Positions 38,925 to 48,191 of a stretch of DNA of 48,478 nt are shown piece by piece; position 1 is the stretch's first letter, and the number at the start of each line of letters is the position of its first letter. A model generated the notes under the pieces. That model saw only the letters and a list, made by a program, of their open reading frames with translations, did no database searches and was not told the DNA's origin. The stretch covers positions 1 through 48,478 of the forward strand of contig CAMVCZ010000022.1 in NCBI GenBank assembly GCA_947166105.1, in the 5' to 3' direction. Position numbers and translations under genes: made by a program. This DNA is from an uncultured Bacteroidales bacterium (lineage in GTDB: Bacteria; Bacteroidota; Bacteroidia; Bacteroidales; F082).

Positions 38925-40829
38925 ATGAACAGCCACACGATACGCACTGCTTGCATCGCCTTAGGCATCATCGCGAGTTGCGTCATCTGGCTACCTGATT
39001 TGTATGACAAATTTTTGATTGCCAGATTTGTTGCCGCTGCAGCAAGTCTGGCAATCTTGTTTCTTTTCGCCCTTATCGGCAAGAAACGCTGGAGGATTCC
39101 CGACACGCCGGTTTTCTACATCTATTTGTTGTTTACCTTGTTTTGTGGCTGTTCCATCCTTTGGGCAACCAACACCGCTGAAGCGATATTCGCTTTTTCT
39201 ACCCAACTGCTCACGCCTCTTATTATCATTTTCATTTTCAGCCTGTTATCGACAAACCGCCATGTCACCCAAAAAGCCCTTTGGATCAGTGCGGCCATCA
39301 TTTTTGGGGTGTACCTGTTTTTTGCTGTCATTCAATTGTTTCACGTGGAAAGTTTCAGTTTCGAGCAACTCTATCGAGTCAGCGGCATCAACGGGCACAA
39401 GAACCTGTTGGCTGCCATGCTGTTTGTGCTGTCGGCTTTTCTGCTCACGGCCTTTCCCCTTTTTGAGAGCAAGTTGCTGAAAGGACTTTCTGTCTTTATG
39501 TTTGCAGTCGCTATCATCGTCATTATTCTGCTGAAATCGAGGGCGGTGCTGCTTGGCTTGATTGTGGCTGGCATTTGTTTTGGGATAATGATACTAATGT
39601 GCCATTGCAAAAAACATTTCCATCGCGGATACCATTTGACAATAATCATACCCATCGTCCTCGTTTATGCCTTCATCACGGTAGGTTTACGTTGGTTTGC
39701 CGACCGTTCCGTTCCACACACCTCTGAAAAAAGCGAAATCGAGCACAATATGCTGAGTACGTCTTCCTTGGCGGAACGTTGCCTGCTATGGGACAAGACC
39801 TACCACATTGCCGACAAACACCCTTTGACGGGTTGCGGCCTCGGCAACTGGCAAATTCATTTCCCCGATGCAGGTCTTGAAGGGCTTTACCGCTCCGATG
39901 TGTGGAACGTGAATTTCACCAAACCGCACAATGAATACCTCGGTGTGCTTTCGGAAACGGGCTATTTTGGGCTTCTTTTATACATTATCTTCCTCGTTTC
40001 CATGACAGTAGGCGTTTTCTTCGCGCTCTGCAAAACCCAAAACCAGAAAGAATTTCTCTTTGGAGCCATCGTTTTGAGCATCTTTGTAGGTGGATGCGTC
40101 AATGCCCTGTTCGATTTCCCCAACAGCCGCATTGAGCATGTCATTTGGATGGGAATCCTCATGGCCAACCTGCTTCACATCATCAGACAAGACCAACAAA
40201 AAGCCCTCGGAAAAGGCTGGAATGTGGTCTTTTTGTCCGTTGCCCTCATGTCGCTCACCATTGGTGGTTTCCGCTTGAAAGGCGATAGAAACACTTTTAG
40301 GATGCAGCAAGCCCTAAAAGCCAGCGACTGGAAAGCCGTGGAACGCTATGGCCACCAAGCCCTGTCGGTGTTCTACACGATTGACCCTGTCGGGCTGCCC
40401 GTGCAATGGTATTTGGGCAAGGCCGAAAAACAAACGGGCAATCCGCAGGCCATCAACAGTTTCCGAAAGGCCTATCATTTTGCGCCCTATTGCAAAGAAA
40501 ACCTCAACGACCTCGGACTGGCGGAATACTACACCGCGCATGACCTTGAAAAAGCGGAGTTGTACCTAAAAGAAGCCATCCGCATCAGCCCCAACTATCT
40601 CTATCCTTATCTCAATTTGGCCTACATTTACCTGAGCGAAAACAAGCCGCAAAAGGCCAAAGCAGTGGCCGACGGCATCTATTTCGACGAACACAAGCGC
40701 GAGGTGATTAAAGCTGATGCCATCTACTTCGAGCCATTCAACGCCGAAGCCGTCCGCCAGAAAATCGACGCGGACTATGAGGCTACGCAGATGCTGTATA
40801 TGGCGATTTTTAAAAAGATGAAGAAATAA
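38925..40829 (+). CDS. O-antigen ligase/polymerase (Wzy_C) family protein with TPR tail
   Basis: A 634-residue inner-membrane protein. The first 430 residues contain about ten to twelve TM helices with the large periplasmic loop typical of the O-antigen ligase family, including a GCGLGNWQIHFP segment and KPHNEYLGVLSETGYFG, where the HNxYL motif is conserved. The cytoplasmic or periplasmic C-terminal third (about 450-620) has tetratricopeptide repeats (AINSFRKAYHFAP, EKAELYLKEAIRISPN). It could ligate or polymerise surface glycan units, or act as a protein O-glycosylation oligosaccharyltransferase; sequence alone does not separate these. It ends in a strong terminator. Confidence 0.88.
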   Translation: MNSHTIRTACIALGIIASCVIWLPDLYDKFLIARFVAAAASLAILFLFALIGKKRWRIPDTPVFYIYLLFTLFCGCSILWATNTAEAIFAFSTQLLTPLIIIFIFSLLSTNRHVTQKALWISAAIIFGVYLFFAVIQLFHVESFSFEQLYRVSGINGHKNLLAAMLFVLSAFLLTAFPLFESKLLKGLSVFMFAVAIIVIILLKSRAVLLGLIVAGICFGIMILMCHCKKHFHRGYHLTIIIPIVLVYAFITVGLRWFADRSVPHTSEKSEIEHNMLSTSSLAERCLLWDKTYHIADKHPLTGCGLGNWQIHFPDAGLEGLYRSDVWNVNFTKPHNEYLGVLSETGYFGLLLYIIFLVSMTVGVFFALCKTQNQKEFLFGAIVLSIFVGGCVNALFDFPNSRIEHVIWMGILMANLLHIIRQDQQKALGKGWNVVFLSVALMSLTIGGFRLKGDRNTFRMQQALKASDWKAVERYGHQALSVFYTIDPVGLPVQWYLGKAEKQTGNPQAINSFRKAYHFAPYCKENLNDLGLAEYYTAHDLEKAELYLKEAIRISPNYLYPYLNLAYIYLSENKPQKAKAVADGIYFDEHKREVIKADAIYFEPFNAEAVRQKIDADYEATQMLYMAIFKKMKK

Positions 40830-40830
40830 A

Positions 40831-40862
40831 AAATCCCGCCAACGAATTGACGGGATTTTTCG
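40831..40862 (+). terminator. Rho-independent terminator after the ligase gene
   Basis: AAATCCCG (40831-40838) pairs with CGGGATTT (40851-40858), followed by further T residues. It could act in both directions and would also serve the mutase operon converging from the other side. Confidence 0.8.
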
Positions 40863-40870
40863 TTTTTTGC

Positions 40871-40900
40871 TGTAGAAACGCGCCATGGCGCGTTTCTACA
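40871..40900. repeat. 30-base perfect palindrome TGTAGAAACGCGCCA.. between convergent genes
   Basis: Bases 40871-40885 (TGTAGAAACGCGCCA) and 40886-40900 are exact reverse complements with no spacer. It sits 6 bases before the mutase stop codon, next to a terminator. Similar GTAGAxACGC palindromes occur as dispersed repeats in several phyla; copies elsewhere in this genome could not be checked. Confidence 0.8.
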
Positions 40901-40906
40901 AACCGT

Positions 40907-43045
40907 TTATTGTTTCCTCGCGGCAATCAGCAACTCAAGCATCTTGATGGCTGACTCGCTGACGGGTGTACCGGGACCAAAAATGGCCACAGCACCAGCA
41001 TCGTAGAGGAACTGGTAGTCCTGAGCGGGAATCACGCCACCCACGGTGACCATGATGTCGGGACGACCGAGTTTTTCCAACTCCTCAATCACCTGCGGCA
41101 CGAGGGTCTTGTGACCTGCGGCTAATGAACTCACGCCCATGATGTGAACGTCGTTCTCCACAGCCTGCTTTGCAGCCTCGGCGGGCGTTTGGAACAGCGG
41201 TCCCATATCGACGTCGAAACCGATGTCAGCATAACCGGTGGCCACCACTTTGGCACCACGGTCGTGGCCGTCTTGACCCATCTTGGCGATCATGATACGC
41301 GGACGGCGGCCTTCCATCTTGGCGAACTCGTCGGCCATCTTGCAGGCCTCCTCAAATCTTGCGTCGTTTTTCGTTTCCATAGAATATACTCCTGAAATTG
41401 AACGGATTACTGCCTTATAACGGCCTGCGACTTTCTCACAAGCCATCGAAATCTCACCCAATGAGGCACGGCACTTGGCGGCTTCGATAGCCAATGCCAA
41501 AAGGTTGCCTTCGCGGGTCTCAGCGCACTTGGTAATGGCATCGAGGCAACGCTGCACATCGGCCTCGTTGCGGTTGGCGCGGAGTTCCTTCAAACGTTTG
41601 ATCTGCGACTCACGCACAGCGGTGTTGTCGATTTCCAAGGTCTCGATCGGGTCTTCGTGGTCGAGGCGGTACTTGTTGATGCCAACGATGGTCTCGCGAC
41701 CTGAGTCGATTTGTGCCTGCTTGCGGGCCGAAGCCTCTTCGATACGCATCTTCGGCAGACCCGTTTCGATGGCTTTGGCCATGCCGCCCATGGCTTCCAC
41801 CTCTTGGATGTGGTTCCAAGCACGGTGGGCAATCTCATGAGTGAGCGACTCCACATAATAAGAGCCAGCCCACGGGTCAACCACGCGACAGACGTTGGTT
41901 TCTTCTTGGATGTAAATCTGCGTGTTACGGGCGATACGGGCACTGAAGTCGGTCGGCAAGGCGATGGCTTCGTCCAAAGCGTTGGTGTGCAGCGACTGGG
42001 TGTGACCCAAGGCGGCACCCATAGCTTCGATGCAGGTACGAGCCACATTGTTGAACGGGTCTTGCTCGGTGAGCGACCAGCCCGAGGTCTGCGTGTGGGT
42101 ACGCAAGGCCAACGACTTGGTACTCTTCGGGTTGAAGGTGCTCACAATCTTGGCCCACAGCATACGGGCGGCACGCATCTTGGCAATCTCCATGAAGTGG
42201 TTCATGCCCGAGCACCAGAAGAACGACAAGCGCGGCGCAAAGGCATCGACATCCAAACCGGCCTTGACACCCGTGCGGAGGTAATCCCAACCGTCGGCCA
42301 AGGTATAAGCCATCTCGATGTCGGAGGTGGCACCGGCTTCCTGCATGTGGTAGCCCGAAATGGAGATGCTGTTGAACTTCGGCATGTTCTGCGAGGTGAA
42401 CTCGAAGATGTCGGCAATGATGCGCATCGAGAACTCAGGCGGATAGATATAGGTGTTACGCACCATGAACTCCTTCAGGATGTCGTTCTGGATGGTGCCT
42501 TGCAGCTCTTCGTATTTGGCACCCTGCTCCAAGGCAGCGACGATATAGAAGGCCAAAATCGGCAACACAGCGCCGTTCATGGTCATGGAAACAGACATTT
42601 TGTTCAGCGGAATCTGGTCGAAAAGTACCTTCATGTCTTCGACGGAGCAGATGGACACACCTGCCTTACCCACGTCGCCCATAACGCGCTCGTGGTCGGC
42701 GTCGTAGCCACGGTGGGTGGCCAAGTCGAAGGCCACGGACAGACCCTTCTGACCAGCAGCGATGTTACGGCGATAGAAGGCGTTGGATTCCTCAGCGGTG
42801 GAGAAACCGGCGTATTGACGGATGGTCCAGGGACGCATCACGTACATCGTGGAGTAAGGTCCACGGAGGAAGGGCGCAATGCCAGCGGCGTAGTTGAGGT
42901 GTTCCATGCCTTCGAGGTCTTTCTCGGTGTAGGCAGGTTTCACCATGATATGTTCGTGGGTCTCCCAATTTTCGCCATTCGGCAAAATGAGGCCACTATG
43001 CTTAGGTATAGCGTTGATATTGATTTCTTTATAATTCGGTTTCAT
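40907..43045 (-). CDS. mutB: Methylmalonyl-CoA mutase, large (catalytic) subunit
   Basis: Adenosylcobalamin-dependent interconversion of succinyl-CoA and methylmalonyl-CoA, a step of propionate formation. The 712-residue subunit has an N-terminal TIM barrel that binds the CoA ester ([20 protein letters not shown] near residue 65, and [12 protein letters not shown]) and a C-terminal cobalamin-binding domain with DGHDRG, His594 being the lower cobalt ligand, and GPLFQTP. Size matches the large subunits of Porphyromonas and Propionibacterium. The small-subunit gene ends 15 bases upstream, so both are made from one message. No B12 riboswitch is seen in the short leader. Confidence 0.96.
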   Translation of the reverse strand: MKPNYKEININAIPKHSGLILPNGENWETHEHIMVKPAYTEKDLEGMEHLNYAAGIAPFLRGPYSTMYVMRPWTIRQYAGFSTAEESNAFYRRNIAAGQKGLSVAFDLATHRGYDADHERVMGDVGKAGVSICSVEDMKVLFDQIPLNKMSVSMTMNGAVLPILAFYIVAALEQGAKYEELQGTIQNDILKEFMVRNTYIYPPEFSMRIIADIFEFTSQNMPKFNSISISGYHMQEAGATSDIEMAYTLADGWDYLRTGVKAGLDVDAFAPRLSFFWCSGMNHFMEIAKMRAARMLWAKIVSTFNPKSTKSLALRTHTQTSGWSLTEQDPFNNVARTCIEAMGAALGHTQSLHTNALDEAIALPTDFSARIARNTQIYIQEETNVCRVVDPWAGSYYVESLTHEIAHRAWNHIQEVEAMGGMAKAIETGLPKMRIEEASARKQAQIDSGRETIVGINKYRLDHEDPIETLEIDNTAVRESQIKRLKELRANRNEADVQRCLDAITKCAETREGNLLALAIEAAKCRASLGEISMACEKVAGRYKAVIRSISGVYSMETKNDARFEEACKMADEFAKMEGRRPRIMIAKMGQDGHDRGAKVVATGYADIGFDVDMGPLFQTPAEAAKQAVENDVHIMGVSSLAAGHKTLVPQVIEELEKLGRPDIMVTVGGVIPAQDYQFLYDAGAVAIFGPGTPVSESAIKMLELLIAARKQ

Positions 43046-43060
43046 CGTATTACTCCTTTC

Positions 43061-44911
43061 TTATTTCGTTATACCTAATTGCATTTGGAACTCTTTTAAG
43101 GTTTCAAGCACATTGCTCTTGACGTGGATGAAATACTTCAGTCCGGCCTCTTTTAGGATGTCGGCTGTGCCTTCGGGGTTGCCGGCCAGCACTACTATGG
43201 TTTCGTTCTTCAACTCCTCGTAAACCTTGAGGGCGTTGCCTTCGCCATATTCCTCATCGGACGAGCAGATGACCACGATTTCGGGTTTCTCCTTGCGGGC
43301 AGCGGCGATGCCTTCGTCCAAAGTCTTGAAGCCAGGGTTGTCGACGACTTGGAAGCCGGCGCAGGCGAAGAAGTTGGAGGCGAAGTTGGCGCGGGCCTTG
43401 CGCATGGCGAGGTTGCCGTAAGTGAACATCCAAGCCACAGGGCGTTTGTGGTCTTGGGCATAAACATCGGTGGCGTAGCGCAATTTTTCAAACTGTTGCG
43501 CAGCGCGGAAGGTGACGATGGTCTCGACCTCGGCCTTCTCGTCGCGGCGGTTGTCGGCTTCAAACACCCAAGCCTCGGGCGTGAACTTCATCGTTTCGGT
43601 GAAGTTCGGGAACTGGTTGGTGCCGAGGATGGTTTCGCGGCGGGTGGCCACGTTGCTGAACTTCTTAGCAGCACTCTCCTTGATGAGGCCTTGAATCATG
43701 CCCTTGCGGACGGCTTCAAGATAACCGCCTTCGTCCTGGATCTTGTTGAACAAATCCCAAGCGGCAGTGGCGAGGCTCTCGGTGAGGTTCTCAATGTAGT
43801 AGGAACCTGCGGCAGGGTCGGCGACTTTGTCGAAATGCGACTCTTCCTTGAGGATGAGTTGCTGGTTGCGGGCGATACGGTCGGCGAAGTCGGTGGGGAT
43901 TTCAAACGGCGTGTCGAACGGCATCACAGTGAACGAATCGACGCCACCGAGGACGGCTGACATCGTGCCCGTGGTGGTGCGTAGCATATTGACGTATGCA
44001 TCGTAAAGGCTCATACCTAATTCAGCATTGGTGGCGTGGATGTGCATCTTGGCATTTTCTTCCTTGCCGCCGTAGGCCTTCACGATGTTGGCCCAAAGCA
44101 GGCGATAGGCACGCATCTTGGCCATTTCCATGAAGTAGTTCTGTCCGACGGCCACATTAAAGCGCATCTTTGGAGCAATCTCGTCGATGGTCAGGCCTTT
44201 CTCGGTGAGTTTGTCTAAATATTCGGCACCCACAGCGAGGCTGAAAGCCATCTCCTGAACGATGGTGGCACCGGCATTGGTGAAAACGTGGCTGTTGATA
44301 CCGATGGTCTGGAAATCAGGCATATCGGCTTTCACCACAATGTAAGCCAGTTCCATATCGGCACCCTCATTGATGTACCACACGCCGCGACGGATGTAGC
44401 GCGTCAGCGGGTCATAGTTCAACGAGCCTTTGATGTCCGGAATCTTCGACAGCATCTCAAGTATCGGCAAATGGTACTTGTTGTTGTAGAAGTTGATTTC
44501 CACCGCCTTTTGGTCGATGCCGTTGAGCAGTGTCGAGATGGCAATGGTGTCGTAAACCTTGTCGTACTCCAACTTGAAGCCGATGCTGTTCGCTCCACGA
44601 CTGATGGCATTGAGGGCAATCTTGTTGGCCTCATGCACGTCCTTCACGGTGATGTCCTGACGGACGAGCCAATTGTTGCCTTCGGGCTTATTGCCACGGA
44701 CGTATGGGAACTCGTTGGGTTGCTGACCTGTCCACGGGATGTCGGCGAGGTTCTCGGCGCGGTAGTAGGGCCTCACGTTAAAGCCTTCTTGGGTGCGCCA
44801 AACCAGTTTTTTGTTGTAGTCTGCCCCTTTGAGGTCCTTCTCAATGACGGCTTCCCATTCCTGGGTGCTCACTGGAGGAAATTCCTCAAAAAGTCTCTTT
44901 TTTTCTTCCAT
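43061..44911 (-). CDS. mutA: Methylmalonyl-CoA mutase, small subunit
   Basis: Non-catalytic partner of the large subunit; 616 residues from the ATG at 44911 (MEEKKRLFEEFPPVS). It has the same fold but lacks the DxHxxG cobalamin motif; a degenerate flavodoxin-like C-terminal domain remains (EIVVICSSDEEYGEGNA). The frame extends 12 codons further to 44947, but ATG 44911 gives the usual N-terminus. Conserved segments include VVKADMPDFQTIGINSHVF and AVGQNYFMEMAKMRAYRLLWA. It starts 40 bases after the CpsB-type gene stop, so it may share a transcript with the polysaccharide genes or have a weak promoter in that gap. Confidence 0.94.
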   Translation of the reverse strand: MEEKKRLFEEFPPVSTQEWEAVIEKDLKGADYNKKLVWRTQEGFNVRPYYRAENLADIPWTGQQPNEFPYVRGNKPEGNNWLVRQDITVKDVHEANKIALNAISRGANSIGFKLEYDKVYDTIAISTLLNGIDQKAVEINFYNNKYHLPILEMLSKIPDIKGSLNYDPLTRYIRRGVWYINEGADMELAYIVVKADMPDFQTIGINSHVFTNAGATIVQEMAFSLAVGAEYLDKLTEKGLTIDEIAPKMRFNVAVGQNYFMEMAKMRAYRLLWANIVKAYGGKEENAKMHIHATNAELGMSLYDAYVNMLRTTTGTMSAVLGGVDSFTVMPFDTPFEIPTDFADRIARNQQLILKEESHFDKVADPAAGSYYIENLTESLATAAWDLFNKIQDEGGYLEAVRKGMIQGLIKESAAKKFSNVATRRETILGTNQFPNFTETMKFTPEAWVFEADNRRDEKAEVETIVTFRAAQQFEKLRYATDVYAQDHKRPVAWMFTYGNLAMRKARANFASNFFACAGFQVVDNPGFKTLDEGIAAARKEKPEIVVICSSDEEYGEGNALKVYEELKNETIVVLAGNPEGTADILKEAGLKYFIHVKSNVLETLKEFQMQLGITK

Positions 44912-44950
44912 GTTGTTGTATTTAATTGATATTCTTGTTATTGACAAAAT

Positions 44951-45637
44951 TTATTTTTCCCAAGACTGAAACAATTGTTTCAAGGCCCGGGGGGCGCGTG
45001 TTGACCAATAGTCAATATTACGCGAGGAATGTAGATCCGAACCGGCAATATTGTAGAAATTCTGTTTCAGTAGCCAAAGTGCTTTGTCTTTGGCTTCAGA
45101 GCCGTATGCCCCAGCTACAGAAGAGAGGTTCAATTGGAATCGTATTCCATTGTTTTTCAATTCTTTATAGCGTTCCTTATTCATGTAGACATAACGCTCG
45201 GGGTGAGCCAGCATAGGATAAATTCCTTTCTGCTTGATACGACGCAAAATTGCATCCATATCCATCGGCGGAGTGAAGTAAGAAGTTTCCACCAAGACTT
45301 GGTTACCCTCATCGCCCAATTTCAGCAAATCGCCTTGTTCGAGTCGTTCCTCAAAAAGTTCGTCCATCATATATTCTGCCGCAAGATGCAACTTGATTGG
45401 GCCTTGGTAGGCTTCACAAAGTTCCGCAAAACGCGCTTGCAGTCCCGCCGTTGTGTTGGGAATATCTTCCATCACATGAGGCGTACACCACACTTCGGCA
45501 ATGCCAAATTGCTCGTAACGCTCCAAGACTTTCAAGGATGTTTCCATCTTCTTCACACCATCATCCACACCTGGCAATATGTGTGAATGATGGTCGATGA
45601 AGTTGGTCAGCAGGGAAGAAACTTTAGGAAACAACAT
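44951..45637 (-). CDS. CpsB/CapC-type tyrosine-protein phosphatase (PHP domain)
   Basis: Manganese-dependent phosphatase that dephosphorylates the tyrosine tail of Wzc-type kinases. The 228-residue product from ATG 45637 shows the PHP metal ligands: FIDHHSHILPGVDDG near the start, WCTPHVMEDI, MLAHPERYVYM and IAGSDLHSS. An upstream in-frame TTG at 45652 is adjacent to the kinase stop codon but less likely as start. It lies directly after the second Wzc-like kinase gene, forming a kinase-phosphatase pair that should cycle the polymerase between phosphorylated and free states. Confidence 0.92.
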   Translation of the reverse strand: MLFPKVSSLLTNFIDHHSHILPGVDDGVKKMETSLKVLERYEQFGIAEVWCTPHVMEDIPNTTAGLQARFAELCEAYQGPIKLHLAAEYMMDELFEERLEQGDLLKLGDEGNQVLVETSYFTPPMDMDAILRRIKQKGIYPMLAHPERYVYMNKERYKELKNNGIRFQLNLSSVAGAYGSEAKDKALWLLKQNFYNIAGSDLHSSRNIDYWSTRAPRALKQLFQSWEK

Positions 45638-45652
45638 AAAGCCTTTTACCAA

Positions 45653-48148
45653 TTATTCATCTTCGTGATAATATCCGGAACCTTTGCTATTGCCATAGTA
45701 GCCACTATGGTAACCATACTTGCCGCCGTAGCGGTAGCCGTATTTGTAACCGTATCTATAACCATAGCGGTAACCATAGCGTCCATCGCTGCCCATAGTG
45801 CCATTGAGCACCAGACACATGTTTTTGTATTTGTTAGTTCTGTAGATATTCTCAAGTTCTGGAATAAGACTGCGTTCCATCAGGCCGGCACGTACAACGA
45901 AGATGGTACGGTCGACATACTTATTAATAATCTGCGGGTCTGCTACGATGTCAACGGGCGGGCAGTCGATGAGAACATAGTCATATTCCTTGGCGAGCTG
46001 TGCGAGCAAGTTTCCAAAGCGCTCGTCCTCCAACAATTCTGTCGGGTTGGGTGGGATGACACCAACAGGCAAATAACTTAATCCAGGATAGTCATTGCTT
46101 CGGATAATGAGGTTTTGTATATTCTCTTCTTGACGCGCAAGATAGTTGGTGATACCTTTTTTCGGCGAGAAGATGTAGGCCGACAATGAGGCGTGGCGCA
46201 AGTCACCGTCAATTACAATCACTTTCTTGTTCTTTATGGCTAAGGCAATGGCTGAATTGATAGCAATGAACGATTTGCCCGAACCGGGATTGAACGAAGT
46301 GAACATAAAGATATTGGACGTTTTGTCTTTGCTCATGAACTCCAAATTGGTGCGGAACACACGGAATGCCTCATTGATAACATTGCGGCTGCCTTCTTTC
46401 ACCACTACGCCACCCGCAAAACCTTCCTTCTGCTCTTGGTCTTTTTGCTCCTCGATTTTCTTCTTGGCCTCCTTTTTCTTTTTCTTTTGGTCGACCTGAC
46501 TATAAGCCAATGGAATCTCACCCACGAAAGGCAAGGTCAACTTCTCCAAATCCTTTCGGCCACGTATTGTTGTGTTCAATTGCTCCCTTAGGAAAAGAAT
46601 AATGGCAGGAATAGCCAAACCTAAAAGCAAAGCAATCAATCTGACCGTGTTTTTCCTTGGCTTGGTAGGAAGAACCGAGCCGTTAGGTTGTTCGATAATT
46701 CTTGAATTGTAAGCCGTGAACGCTTGTGACAACTGGTTTTCCTCTCGCTTTTGCAAAAGGAAGAGATACAACGACTCTTTCACCTTCTGTTGACGTTCAA
46801 CCGAAAGCAGGTATTTGGCCTGACCAGGATTGTCGGCAAGTTGTTTGCTAATCTGATATTTGGTACCTTGCAGACTAACCAATTGCTCGTTAAGGTTTAC
46901 CAATTGGTTGTCGATGCTGGCGATAAGAGCTTGACGCATATCAGCAAGGTTCTTGTCCAAATCGTGTACCAAGGGGTTGTTTTCACCATTGGCCATCAAA
47001 TTGTTTCTGCGAAGCATCATAGAATTGTATGAGCCAATTTGACTTTCGATGCTACTGCCGATTCCTGTATTAGCAGGCAACAATTGGTTTTTTGCCAACT
47101 CGCCAACCAACATGTTTTTAATATAGTTGGTAATCGAAATCTGATTGTTGATCTCCAAGATGCGGTTGGTAGTAGCTGTGTTTTGAGTTAGGTAAATGTT
47201 CGATACTGCTTTGACATCAGGAAGCAGATTCTCACTCTTATACTCTGAGATGTCGCTATCCACATTGCCCAACTCATTTTCAATCAGTTTCAGACGGTCG
47301 TCGATAAACAAAGATGTGCTTACCATGATTTGGTTCTTGTCGTTCAACCAATTATCGTTGTAGACCGCTATCAGCATGTTGAGGAAATCATCGGCCCTCT
47401 TTTTGGAAATATCCTGAATCGAAAGAGACAAGATATCTGCATTTTTATCCGCCAAGCCAACACTCAATCTACTGCCATAGTTGCGTGCGGTGCTTTCTAT
47501 GCCGAAACGCTTTACATGAATCACACCATAATCCATGTCTTTATTAAAGAACTCTGTCTTTTGTACACACATCAAACCTATGGGTGAACTAATTGTATCC
47601 CCAAATTTGCCAGTCATCTGCCCAGAAAAATTCTCGTCTTGAAGGACAAAATCAGAAAGTGTAATCTTTTCACCTTTGACTTCCATATCAAACGAAGCAA
47701 AGACATTTTCAGGAATACCCACCAAGTCTACAATCACAGGCAAGTCATTGCCATAAAGCAAATACGGATGGAAACGGCCGTCCATTGTATAGTCCATGTC
47801 CAAATGCAGCCGTTGCACTACCTCTTTAAGATTATCTAAAGATCTGATACTCAACATTTCGTTGTAGATTTTCACACCACTGGTTAACAATCCCAAATCT
47901 GAGAAATCGCTAACTTCATAGTATGACGACCTTCCCCTTTCTTCCGACTTTACCAACAACTTTGTAGAGCGGGTATATACAGGCGTGGTCTTCAACAAAT
48001 AGTAGGTCGCCACACCCATAGCCAATACCACGGAAATAAGGAACCAGTACCAATTTGAGAGAAAGAGATAAAAAATGGCCTTGATATCAATTGGCTGTTC
48101 GTTCTGTTGCTCGGTTTGATTTGCCGAATTTGTTTTATTCTCTTGCAT
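45653..48148 (-). CDS. Second Wzc-like polysaccharide co-polymerase and tyrosine autokinase
   Basis: A BY-kinase of 831 residues with the same architecture as the first (14557-17022): Wzz domain with TM1 (about 30-50), a long periplasmic coiled-coil region, TM2 (about 510-530), then the kinase domain with Walker A FNPGSGKSF, Walker A' VIDGDLRHASL and Walker B VLIDCPPVDI. The C-terminal tail has more than ten tyrosines alternating with Gly, Arg and Lys. A Lys/Glu-rich linker (QKKKKKEAKKKIEEQKDQEQ) separates TM2 from the kinase, unlike the first copy. Its Walker A is of the canonical PGSGKS type. It is flanked by a CpsB-type phosphatase and a Wza-like gene. Confidence 0.93.
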   Translation of the reverse strand: MQENKTNSANQTEQQNEQPIDIKAIFYLFLSNWYWFLISVVLAMGVATYYLLKTTPVYTRSTKLLVKSEERGRSSYYEVSDFSDLGLLTSGVKIYNEMLSIRSLDNLKEVVQRLHLDMDYTMDGRFHPYLLYGNDLPVIVDLVGIPENVFASFDMEVKGEKITLSDFVLQDENFSGQMTGKFGDTISSPIGLMCVQKTEFFNKDMDYGVIHVKRFGIESTARNYGSRLSVGLADKNADILSLSIQDISKKRADDFLNMLIAVYNDNWLNDKNQIMVSTSLFIDDRLKLIENELGNVDSDISEYKSENLLPDVKAVSNIYLTQNTATTNRILEINNQISITNYIKNMLVGELAKNQLLPANTGIGSSIESQIGSYNSMMLRRNNLMANGENNPLVHDLDKNLADMRQALIASIDNQLVNLNEQLVSLQGTKYQISKQLADNPGQAKYLLSVERQQKVKESLYLFLLQKREENQLSQAFTAYNSRIIEQPNGSVLPTKPRKNTVRLIALLLGLAIPAIILFLREQLNTTIRGRKDLEKLTLPFVGEIPLAYSQVDQKKKKKEAKKKIEEQKDQEQKEGFAGGVVVKEGSRNVINEAFRVFRTNLEFMSKDKTSNIFMFTSFNPGSGKSFIAINSAIALAIKNKKVIVIDGDLRHASLSAYIFSPKKGITNYLARQEENIQNLIIRSNDYPGLSYLPVGVIPPNPTELLEDERFGNLLAQLAKEYDYVLIDCPPVDIVADPQIINKYVDRTIFVVRAGLMERSLIPELENIYRTNKYKNMCLVLNGTMGSDGRYGYRYGYRYGYKYGYRYGGKYGYHSGYYGNSKGSGYYHEDE

Positions 48149-48191
48149 AGTTATAATTTTTGGCGTGATTGATTCATTGAGCGATATTATA

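Noticed and set aside
41711..43078. Plus-strand open frame of 455 codons across the mutase large-subunit gene
   Set aside because: It is the reverse-strand shadow of a highly conserved methylmalonyl-CoA mutase gene; its translation has no domain or signal and is compositionally odd.
44912..44950. Possible cobalamin riboswitch before the mutase genes
   Set aside because: Only about 40 A/T-rich bases separate the phosphatase stop from the mutase start, too short for a B12 riboswitch, and no B12-box sequence was seen.
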